Assembly (NCBI RefSeq): GCF_036226745.1
Contig: NZ_CP109013.1
Span: 3,162,001-3,226,000, forward strand
Length of the DNA: 64,000 nucleotides
Reading direction: 5' to 3'
Origin: Streptomyces sp. NBC_00683
GTDB lineage: Bacteria > Actinomycetota > Actinomycetes > Streptomycetales > Streptomycetaceae
Shown here: positions 39,722-47,214 of the stretch, piece by piece
Layout of the letters: every line of letters starts with the position of its first letter
Position numbering within the stretch: the stretch's first letter is position 1
Translations under genes and position numbers: made by a program
Notes under the pieces: model-generated
Databases searched by the model: none
Seen by the model: the letters and a program-made list of their open reading frames with translations, nothing else
Told to the model about the DNA's origin: nothing

Positions 39722-40966
39722 ATGTCCCGCACCGCCAGAACCGTCTCCGCCGGTATCGCAGTCGCGCTCGCCTACGGCATCACCGCCTGCGGGAGCTCCG
39801 GCGGCGCCGATGTCGCCGCGGACAAGAAGCAGACGCTCACCGTCTGGGCCATGGGCGCCGAGGGCGAGAAGCTCGCAGATGTGGCCAAGGTCTACGAGAA
39901 GGCCAACCCCCACATCACCGTCAAGGTGACCCCGGTCGGCTGGGACGTCGCCCACCAGAAGCTGGTGTCCGCCGCCGCGGCCGGCACCCTGCCGGATGTG
40001 GCGCAGATGGGCGGGAGCTACATGGGCGAGTTCGCCGAGCTCGGCGTCCTGGAGCCGGTCGACACCAAGACCTTCGACAAGAAGGACTTCTTCCCCGCGG
40101 GCTGGAACCAGGGCGAGGTGGACGGCACCGCGTACGGCGTCCCGTGGTACGTCGACACGCGCGTCCTCTACTACCGCACCGACCTGGCCGAGAAGGCCGG
40201 TGTCGACAAGGCGCCGTCCGACTGGCAGGAGATGCAGGACCTCGCCACCGCGTACCAGAAGAAGGCGGGCACCAAGTGGGGCCTGTCCATCCAGCCCAGC
40301 GGCCTGGACACGGTGCAGAACTTCTACTCCTTCCTGTACTCCGCCGGCGGCGAGATCGTCAACGACAAGGGCGACGCGGTCATCGACAGCCCCGAGGCCG
40401 TCAGGGCGCTCAAGGAGTACGGCTCGTACTTCGACAAGGGACTCTCCAACAAGTCCGTGCAGCCCGGCTACGACGTGGTGAAGGACTTCGGCAACGGCCG
40501 GGTCCCCATGTTCTTCGGCGGCCCCTGGCACGTCACCCTGCTGAACGAGGGCCAGCCGCAGCTCAAGGGCAAGTGGGCGGTGGCGGCCGTGCCGGCGGAC
40601 AAGTCCTCGGTCTCCATGGCAGGCGGGTCCTCCCTGGTGGTCTCCAAGGACAGCGAGCACAAGGCCGCCGCCACGGAGCTCATCAAGTACCTCACCGGCA
40701 CCGAGGGCCAGGCGGACTGGTACGAGCGCACCAAGGACCTCCCCGCGAACACCGCGGCCTGGACCTCCGGCAAGCTCGCCGACGACACGAACCTCCAGAT
40801 CTTCAAGAAGCAGATGGACACCGCCAAGGCCTCGCCGTCCACGGCCAAGTGGACGGAGATCACCGACAAGGTCGACCAGGCCATCGCCAAGGTGACGCAG
40901 GGCAAGGCTTCCCCCGAGGACGCGCTGAAGACCGCGCAGTCCGAGATCGAAGGCCTCGTGAAGTAG
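39722..40966 (+). CDS. Sugar ABC importer substrate-binding lipoprotein (SBP family 1)
   Basis: A 414-residue lipoprotein. The signal MSRTARTVSAGIAVALAYGITAC ends in lipobox GITAC with lipidated C23. The body is an MsmE/MalE-type binding protein (LTVWAMGAEGEKLADVAKVYEKANPHITVKVTPVGW, YGVPWYVDTRVLYYRTDL, MFFGGPWHVTLL). AAGGAGGAG precedes ATG 39722. An upstream in-frame ATG (39671) falls inside the operator and is rejected. It is the first gene of SBP-permease-permease-GH1 and passes an oligosaccharide to the two permeases. The ATPase is missing, as usual for Streptomyces importers that share the MsiK ATPase. Confidence 0.92.
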   Translation: MSRTARTVSAGIAVALAYGITACGSSGGADVAADKKQTLTVWAMGAEGEKLADVAKVYEKANPHITVKVTPVGWDVAHQKLVSAAAAGTLPDVAQMGGSYMGEFAELGVLEPVDTKTFDKKDFFPAGWNQGEVDGTAYGVPWYVDTRVLYYRTDLAEKAGVDKAPSDWQEMQDLATAYQKKAGTKWGLSIQPSGLDTVQNFYSFLYSAGGEIVNDKGDAVIDSPEAVRALKEYGSYFDKGLSNKSVQPGYDVVKDFGNGRVPMFFGGPWHVTLLNEGQPQLKGKWAVAAVPADKSSVSMAGGSSLVVSKDSEHKAAATELIKYLTGTEGQADWYERTKDLPANTAAWTSGKLADDTNLQIFKKQMDTAKASPSTAKWTEITDKVDQAIAKVTQGKASPEDALKTAQSEIEGLVK

Positions 40967-40971
40967 GAGCC

Positions 40972-41979
40972 ATGAGCACTACGACCGGAAAGGCCGCGCG
41001 GGCGGCCGAGGTGCAGGGCGGACCCGGGACTTCTCCGTCCCCGGGCGCCCTGCCCCATGACCAGCGGGGCCGACCGGGCCGGCAGGGGCGCAAGGCGTCG
41101 ATGGGTGTGCAGAACGCGGCCGGCTGGCTGTTCTCCACCCCCTTCCTCGTCCTCTTCACCGTCTTCATGGCATTCCCGATCCTCGCCACTCTGCTGATGA
41201 GTTTCACGGACTTCGGGCTGCGCAATGTCACGCGCCCTTGGGACGCGAACTTCATCGGCTTCGAGAACTACGTCAATCTCTTCAGCGACGAGAAGTTCCT
41301 CAAGTCGCTTTTCAACACGGCGTATTTCGTGGTGATCGGCGTCCCCCTGACCATCGCCCTCGGACTGGTCGTCGCCGTACTGCTGAACAACGGCATCGAC
41401 CGGGCAAGGACCTTCTTCCGCGTCGGCTTCTACGCACCGGTGGTCACCACGATCGTGGCGGTCGCCGTGGTGTGGCGCTTCGTCCTGGATCCGAGCGACG
41501 GCCTCATCGCCGGTCTCTTCTCCGAAGTGGGTCTGACCGCACCGGACTTCCTCGGCTCCGAGACCCTGGCCATGCCGTCGATGATCGCGATGGCGGTCTG
41601 GCGCAACGTCGGTACGGTCATGGTGCTCTTCATCGCAGGTCTGCAGGCCATCCCCACCGAGGTGCGGGAAGCCGCAAAGCTGGACGGTGCCGGAGTGTGG
41701 CAGGAGTTCCGCGGGATCACGGTGCCCCTGCTGCGGCCCACGGTCCTCTACGCCACGGTCATCACGACCATCGGATACCTCAATGTGTTCGAGGAGCCGT
41801 TCGTGATGACGCAGGGCGGCCCGTCCGACTCCACGCTCACCGTGTCGCTGAACATGTACCGCGAGGGCTTCAACTTCTTCCACATGGGCTATGCGAGCGC
41901 CATGGCGTATGTCCTCTTCGTAGTGATCATGGGCATCACGGTGCTGCAGCTCCGACTGCTGAAGGACAACACGAAATGA
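40972..41979 (+). CDS. Sugar ABC importer permease, MalF/UgpA type
   Basis: A 335-residue permease with a ~45-residue hydrophilic head rich in Gly/Arg, then six membrane helices from GWLFSTPFLVLFTVFMAFPILATLL. The EAA loop reads EVREAAKLDGAGVWQEFRGITVPLLRPT. The ATG lies 5 bp after the binding-protein stop with AGGAG before it. It pairs with the next permease, whose ATG overlaps this stop (ATGA). Confidence 0.92.
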   Translation: MSTTTGKAARAAEVQGGPGTSPSPGALPHDQRGRPGRQGRKASMGVQNAAGWLFSTPFLVLFTVFMAFPILATLLMSFTDFGLRNVTRPWDANFIGFENYVNLFSDEKFLKSLFNTAYFVVIGVPLTIALGLVVAVLLNNGIDRARTFFRVGFYAPVVTTIVAVAVVWRFVLDPSDGLIAGLFSEVGLTAPDFLGSETLAMPSMIAMAVWRNVGTVMVLFIAGLQAIPTEVREAAKLDGAGVWQEFRGITVPLLRPTVLYATVITTIGYLNVFEEPFVMTQGGPSDSTLTVSLNMYREGFNFFHMGYASAMAYVLFVVIMGITVLQLRLLKDNTK

Positions 41980-42851
41980 CCGTCGGCAATGCACCCGGTG
42001 CCGTACGGACGGCGCCGGCGAGGAAGCCCCGGAACCTGAGGCGTCCCCTGGCCTATGCCCTGCTCTCGCTGGGCCTGCTGATCATGTCTGCGCCGTTCCT
42101 GTGGATGGCCCTCTCGTCGTTCAAGACGACCTCCGAGCTGTCGGCCAGTCCCCCCGTGTGGATTCCCACCGAGTGGACCCTGGACAACTTCCGGGAACTG
42201 CTCGACAAGCTGAATCTGCCGCTCTACTTCATGAACTCCGTGATCGTGGCGGTGCTGGTCACCGTCTCGAATCTGGTGTTCTGCTCGATGCTCGGGTACG
42301 CGCTGGCCAAGCTGAACTTCGTCGGCCGCAACAAGATCTTCGGCGTCGTCCTCGGTGCTCTGATGGTTCCCGGAAACCTGATGCTGCTGCCGCTGTTCGT
42401 GCTGATGAGCAAGCTCCAGCTGATCGACTCGTATGCGGGTCTGGTGCTGCCCTTCGCCGCCGGGGCCTTCGGGGTCTTCCTGATGCGGCAGTTCATGCAG
42501 TCGATCCCGGACGAGCTGCTGGAGGCCGCCCGGATGGACGGGGCCGGCGAGTGGTACATCTTCTGGCGAATCGTGATGCCGCTGGTGAAGCCCGCCCTCG
42601 CGACGCTCTCGATCTTCACCTTCCTCGGTTCCTGGAACAACTTCGTCTGGCCCCTGATCGCAACCAACGATCCGGACAAGTACACCCTCCCCGTCGCCCT
42701 CGCCACGTTCGCCACGGACCCCAACAAGGCCGGCGGATCGAACGGGATGCTGATGGCCGGAGCGTTCCTTGTCGTACTGCCGGTGCTGATCCTCTTCATC
42801 GCCCTGCAGCGGCACTTCACCCAGGGCATCGCCACGGCGGGCTTGAAGTAG
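41976..42851 (+). CDS. Sugar ABC importer permease, MalG/UgpE type
   Basis: A 291-residue permease with six helices and the EAA loop DELLEAARMDGAGEWYIFWRIVMPLVKPA. The MalG-type N-terminus LLSLGLLIMSAPFLWMALSSFKTTSEL is present. Translation is coupled to the preceding permease by a 4-bp overlap. It ends 87 bp before the GH1 gene, with no clear terminator in that gap. Confidence 0.92.
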   Translation: MTVGNAPGAVRTAPARKPRNLRRPLAYALLSLGLLIMSAPFLWMALSSFKTTSELSASPPVWIPTEWTLDNFRELLDKLNLPLYFMNSVIVAVLVTVSNLVFCSMLGYALAKLNFVGRNKIFGVVLGALMVPGNLMLLPLFVLMSKLQLIDSYAGLVLPFAAGAFGVFLMRQFMQSIPDELLEAARMDGAGEWYIFWRIVMPLVKPALATLSIFTFLGSWNNFVWPLIATNDPDKYTLPVALATFATDPNKAGGSNGMLMAGAFLVVLPVLILFIALQRHFTQGIATAGLK

Positions 42852-42938
42852 CCCGCCCGGGCAGCCCCACACGCACTCACGAGGCCGTGCCCCACCCCCT
42901 CGGCCACACCCCTTCACGCACAAGAGAGACATTCCGCG

Positions 42939-44141
42939 ATGACGCACACCCCGGTCCCGTTCCCCGAAGGCTTCCTGTGGGGTGCCTCCACAGCCGCCCA
43001 CCAGATCGAGGGCAACAACACCAACAGCGACTGGTGGGTCAAGGAGCACTCCACCGGCACCCACATCCAGGAGCCCAGCCTGGACGCCTGCGACAGCTAC
43101 CACCGCTGGCGTGAGGACATGGACCTGCTGGCAGGACTGGGCTTCACGGACTACCGCTTCTCCATCGAGTGGGCCCGCATCGAGCCGGCCGAGGGGCAGT
43201 TCTCCCGGGCCGAGCTCGCCCACTACCGGCGCATGGTCGAAGGAGCGATCGAGCGCGGCCTGCGCCCGATGGTCACCCTGCACCACTTCACCGTGCCGCA
43301 GTGGTTCGAGGCACGCGGCGGCTGGACGGCCGACGGTGCCACCGAGCTCTTCGCCCGCTATGCCGCGGCCTGCGCGCCGGTGATCTCCACCGGTGTCAGC
43401 CATGTCTGCACGATCAACGAACCGAACATGATCGCCGTGATGGCCGGTCAGGCCAAGCGGGGCGACATCGGCTTCCCGCCCGCCGGGCTGCCCACCCCGG
43501 ACGACGAGACCACCCAGGCCGTCATCGCCGCCCACCACGCGGCCGTGAAGGAGATCCGTGCCCTGGACGCCGGCATCCAGGTCGGCTGGACCATCGCCAA
43601 CCAGGTCTACCAGGCGATCCCGGGCGCCGAAGATGTCACCGCCGCCTACCGCCACCCGCGCGAGGACATCTTCATCGAGGCCTCCCGCGGCGACGACTGG
43701 ATCGGCGTCCAGTCCTACACCCGCACCCGGATCGGTCACGACGGCCCGATTCCCGCGTCCGAGACGGTCGAGCGGACGCTGACGCAGTGGGAGTACTACC
43801 CGGCCGCCGTCGGATACGCCCTGCGCCACACCGCCGAGGTGGTCGGCAGCGACGTGCCTCTGATCGTCACCGAGAACGGCATCGCGACCTCCGACGACAC
43901 CCGCCGTGTCGACTACTACGCCGGTGCCCTGAACGAGGTGGCCTCCGCGCTGGAGGACGGCCTCAACATCCAGGGCTACCTGGCCTGGAGCGCACTGGAC
44001 AACTATGAATGGGGCTCGTTCAAGCCGACGTTCGGCCTGATCGCCGTCGACCTGGAGACCTTCGAGCGAACCGCGCGGCCGTCGGCCGTCTGGCTGGGTT
44101 CCCTCGGCCGCTCCCGCGAACTGCCCCGCACCGCCGGCTGA
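42939..44141 (+). CDS. GH1 beta-glucosidase-like glycoside hydrolase (short form)
   Basis: A 400-residue cytoplasmic enzyme. FPEGFLWGASTAAHQIEG is the GH1 N-terminal signature. The acid/base is E161 in TINEPN and the nucleophile is E312 in IVTENGI. YLAWSALDNYEWGSFKPTFGL supplies the subsite -1 Trp/Glu block. It is shorter than the ~450-residue canonical beta-glucosidases, missing parts of loops around the entrance. It probably hydrolyses the imported disaccharide or oligosaccharide delivered by the upstream transporter. The linkage cannot be read from sequence. It is in the same direction and 87 bp from the permease gene. Confidence 0.92.
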   Translation: MTHTPVPFPEGFLWGASTAAHQIEGNNTNSDWWVKEHSTGTHIQEPSLDACDSYHRWREDMDLLAGLGFTDYRFSIEWARIEPAEGQFSRAELAHYRRMVEGAIERGLRPMVTLHHFTVPQWFEARGGWTADGATELFARYAAACAPVISTGVSHVCTINEPNMIAVMAGQAKRGDIGFPPAGLPTPDDETTQAVIAAHHAAVKEIRALDAGIQVGWTIANQVYQAIPGAEDVTAAYRHPREDIFIEASRGDDWIGVQSYTRTRIGHDGPIPASETVERTLTQWEYYPAAVGYALRHTAEVVGSDVPLIVTENGIATSDDTRRVDYYAGALNEVASALEDGLNIQGYLAWSALDNYEWGSFKPTFGLIAVDLETFERTARPSAVWLGSLGRSRELPRTAG

Positions 44142-44182
44142 GACCGGCCCCAGGACGGGGAGCCACGTGATGGCTCTCTCCG

Positions 44183-44224
44183 GTGGGGGAGTCGTCGGCA
44201 CCTGACGGCCGTCGGCTCCCCCAC
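44183..44224 (+). terminator. Hairpin between the GH1 gene and the PF10091 gene
   Basis: GTGGGGGAG (44183-44191) pairs with CTCCCCCAC (44216-44224), with additional CGG/CCG pairing inside. It lies in the 171-bp gap after the GH1 stop. It could end the importer operon or act as an attenuator before the exported enzyme gene. Confidence 0.55.
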
Positions 44225-44312
44225 TGCATTTCCGCGGCCCCACCTCGTCCGGCCGCCATCTGAATCCGAACAACATCCGTGACAGACGATGACTCTTCTT
44301 CGAGAGGTTCTG

Positions 44313-45827
44313 ATGGACCGTCGAACATTTCTCACCGCTGCCGGGACCGGGGCCGCTGCCCTGTCCCTCGGAGCCGTCTCCGCTCCCTCCGCATCCGCCG
44401 CCCAGGCCGCTCCCACGGCCGGGGCCCTTCGATCCACGCGCACCGCTCGTTCCCTTCATGCCTTTGATACACCGCAGCTGCTGCATTGGTTCCGCGATAC
44501 GTACCGCTCGATCGAGGCCATGACGACGGACTTCGGTCTCGCCGCCGACAAGATCGACCTCAGCGGGTCGGGCCCCGTCCCGTCCCGCCAGACCTCCCCC
44601 ACCAACATCGGCTGCGGCCTGTGGGCGGCCGTGGCGGCCGCGGGGCTCGGCGTGATCGGCGAGGACGCGATGCTCCGCACGCTGGGCCGCACGGTGTCCG
44701 CCGTCGAGAAGCTGGAGCGCCACCACGGCTTCTGGCTCAACTGGTACGACGCCCACGACGGTTCGGTGCTGACCGAGTGGCCCGGCACGGGTGACCCCGT
44801 CCGCCCGTTCCTCTCCTCCGTCGACAACGCCTGGCTGGTCACCGGCCTGCGGATCGCCGCCGACGCCGCACCGTCGCTGCGCCCCCGCATCGGACGGATC
44901 CTCGCGACCGCCGACTGGTCCTACTACTACACGCCGTACGACGCCGCCGACCCGGTCGCCGGACCCGGCCAGCTGCGCGGCGGGTTCTGGACCGATACCG
45001 AGGAGCCCACCGCCCACCACTACGGCGCGCTCAACACCGAGCCCCGCATGGCCGGTTATCTCGGCATCGCGGACGGCTCCCTGCCCGCCGAGCATTACTG
45101 GCACCTGCTGCGCACGATGCTTCCCGAGCATGAGCAGGAGCAGCACCCGCAGGGCAGGTACGCGGTCGTCGACGGTGTCCGCGTGTGGCAGGGGCACTAC
45201 ACCCACGGCGGGCGGAAGATCATCCCCACCTGGGGCGGTTCGATGTTCGAGGCACTCATGGTGCCGCTGTTCGTACCGGAGCCGGAGTGGTCACCGCAGT
45301 CCTGGGGCCTCACGCACCGGCGCTACGTCCGCAGCCAGATCGAGCACGGTCTCGACGAGGTGGAGTACGGGTACTGGGGATTCTCCCCCTCCAATGTCCC
45401 CGAGGGCGGCTACCAGGAGTACGGCGTGGACGCTCTCGGCATGCAGGTCGACGGCTACGCCTCCAACACCGACCGTACGTACACCACGGACGGCTCGCCG
45501 CTTCCCGCCCCGTCCGCCTTCACCAACGGCGTGGTCACTCCGCACGCCTCGTTCCTCGCTCTCCCGTACGCACCGCACGAGGCGGTGGCCAACCTCCGCG
45601 CGCTGGAGCGCGACTTCGGCGCGTACCACGAGGGATACGGCTTCCGGGACTCGGTCAATGTCGGCACCGGGCGGGTCAGCGACTTCATGCTCGCGCTCGA
45701 CCAGGGCATGATCGCCGCGGCGCTGGCGCAGGCCATCCGGCCCGGACTGCTGCAACGGCCGTTCCGGACAGGTGGCTTCCGGTCACGGGTGCGCCCGCTG
45801 CTCGCCAAGGAGCGGTTCGGCATCTGA
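44313..45827 (+). CDS. Tat-exported PF10091 (glycoamylase-like, GH144-related) protein
   Basis: A 504-residue protein with a twin-arginine signal MDRRTFLTAAGTGAAALSLGAVSAPSASAA. The mature part is an (alpha/alpha)6-barrel-type domain with PF10091-like blocks (GGSMFEALMVPLFV, YGYWGFSPSNVPEGGYQEYGVDALGM, GVVTPHASFLALPYAPHEAVANLRALER, YGFRDSVNVGTGRVSDFMLALDQGM). Characterised relatives include beta-1,2-glucan-degrading GH144 enzymes. ATG 44313 has GAGAGG upstream; an in-frame ATG at 44289 lacks one. It follows the sugar importer and GH1 gene, consistent with a secreted enzyme feeding that importer. Exact specificity is unproven. Confidence 0.8.
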   Translation: MDRRTFLTAAGTGAAALSLGAVSAPSASAAQAAPTAGALRSTRTARSLHAFDTPQLLHWFRDTYRSIEAMTTDFGLAADKIDLSGSGPVPSRQTSPTNIGCGLWAAVAAAGLGVIGEDAMLRTLGRTVSAVEKLERHHGFWLNWYDAHDGSVLTEWPGTGDPVRPFLSSVDNAWLVTGLRIAADAAPSLRPRIGRILATADWSYYYTPYDAADPVAGPGQLRGGFWTDTEEPTAHHYGALNTEPRMAGYLGIADGSLPAEHYWHLLRTMLPEHEQEQHPQGRYAVVDGVRVWQGHYTHGGRKIIPTWGGSMFEALMVPLFVPEPEWSPQSWGLTHRRYVRSQIEHGLDEVEYGYWGFSPSNVPEGGYQEYGVDALGMQVDGYASNTDRTYTTDGSPLPAPSAFTNGVVTPHASFLALPYAPHEAVANLRALERDFGAYHEGYGFRDSVNVGTGRVSDFMLALDQGMIAAALAQAIRPGLLQRPFRTGGFRSRVRPLLAKERFGI

Positions 45828-45848
45828 CTCCTGCGCCGCGAGGCGGAC

Positions 45849-46898
45849 TCAGTGCCAGCCTTCCCGATAGGCCGCCCAGTCGCCCTCGCGCGCGGCGAAG
45901 TCGACGTAGAGGGCGACGCCGAAACGCTTCCGGTCGCGGTCCGTCCGTGCCAGGCCCAGCCTGGTACCGCGGACCGCGGCCTCGACCGTTTCCGCGGCGT
46001 CCCGGTGGCCCAGATCGTTCTCGTGGAAGAACGGTAGGCCCATCAGCAGGTCGGTGTCCTCGGGCGTCACCTCGAGAGCGAGCGCGGTCTGCTGGGCGAC
46101 GAATCCGCCGTAGGTGCCCTCGAACGGCATCCAGCTGTCGTACGACATCACGGCGATCTGGTCGACCCGCCCGGCGACTTCACCGAAGAATTCCTGCGAC
46201 CACCACTTCTCCCTGCCTGTGAACGCGCCGAGGATGCTGTGCGCGGCGGGTACCGGATCGATCTGGTGGGCGGCAACGGAGAGCTGCGCCTTGCGGGCAC
46301 CGGTGAGTTCGCCCAGATCGTCGAGGAGGGAGAGGTAGTGGCCGTCCCCGGAATGCAGGGGTTCCAGGTCGAAGTGGACTCCGTCGAACCCCGCGTCGAG
46401 TATCTGCCGCGCGGAGGTGACGACGGCCGCGCGGGACGCGGCGCTTTCGAGGCGCAGGCCGTCGGGCCCCTCGGTCGCCAGAACGTCGCCGAGCCAGGCC
46501 TGTACCCGGATGCCGGGCAGGGTGCGGTGCACCGCGTCGATCAGCCACTGCGCCTTCGGATAGCGCTTCGCCGGCAGGGTGCCGTCGTGTTCCAGCGGTC
46601 CGGCGTGCACGTAGAGGTCCTTGATGCCGGTTCCTTCTATCTGTGCGGCGAAGGCCGCCAGGTCTCTGTCGCCCTTGCGCCCGTCGACCCACGCATGGCC
46701 GAGCCAGATGGCATCACGGCTGCGGGTACGGGTGTCCTCGCCCGGATCCCCGGTGTAGTTCAGCCGCAGCGCGATGCCCGCGGTCAGGACCGGCAGGACG
46801 AGCAGCAGGACCAGTGCCAGAGCGATGCGTCGCGGCCAGGTCCACCGGAAGCGGGCCCACCTGTTCCGCACCGTTCCGGCCTTCTTCCCTGTGCCCAT
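45849..46898 (-). CDS. Membrane-anchored GH18-like TIM-barrel protein
   Basis: A 349-residue protein starting at ATG 46898, with one N-terminal membrane helix (IALALVLLLVLPVLTAGIALRL, ~25-46). An extracellular TIM-barrel-like domain follows (DAIWLGHAWVDG, LYVHAG, VQAWLGDV, FDGVHFDLEP, QLSVAAHQ, VDQIAVMSYDSW). DGVHFDLE (172-179) aligns with the GH18 catalytic motif DxxDxDxE, but the middle acid is H175; E179 is kept. It could be an altered glycosidase or a binding protein. It converges on the PF10091 gene (21 bp between stops) and is divergent from the TPM gene. Confidence 0.7.
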   Translation of the reverse strand: MGTGKKAGTVRNRWARFRWTWPRRIALALVLLLVLPVLTAGIALRLNYTGDPGEDTRTRSRDAIWLGHAWVDGRKGDRDLAAFAAQIEGTGIKDLYVHAGPLEHDGTLPAKRYPKAQWLIDAVHRTLPGIRVQAWLGDVLATEGPDGLRLESAASRAAVVTSARQILDAGFDGVHFDLEPLHSGDGHYLSLLDDLGELTGARKAQLSVAAHQIDPVPAAHSILGAFTGREKWWSQEFFGEVAGRVDQIAVMSYDSWMPFEGTYGGFVAQQTALALEVTPEDTDLLMGLPFFHENDLGHRDAAETVEAAVRGTRLGLARTDRDRKRFGVALYVDFAAREGDWAAYREGWH

Positions 46899-47214
46899 GT
46901 CCGTACCCCCTGAGTTTCGCTGTGCCGCTGCAGTACGGGCGGCATGACGTCCCCCTGCCGGAAGGCCCGCACCGCTTTCGTCCCTGGCGTCACAGACGCA
47001 ATCCTCAGCCACTTCCGTTCCTTCTTCAGGGCGCCCAGGTCGCCCGATCGGACGCGGAGCCGCTGCGCGGCACTCCCCCACTCCTCATCCGTGCCGCCGT
47101 CCATGGCGTTGCGAGGCGGGGTGGCGGAAGCGGCTGTACGGCGGTCAGCCGGCCCGTCCAAGGACCGAGGGCGCCGGGTCGCGAGGGGAACTGGGCGGAC
47201 ATAGCCTCCCAAAT
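46899..47214. other. Divergent intergenic region between GH18-like and TPM genes
   Basis: 316 bp that must hold promoters for both divergent genes. I see no convincing -35/-10 pair, operator dyad, RNA gene or coding frame with a plausible start here. Confidence 0.5.

Noticed and set aside
41889..45206. A 1105-codon minus-strand open frame across the permease, GH1 and PF10091 genes
   Set aside because: All three plus-strand genes have clear family motifs and ribosome sites. The antisense product has none.
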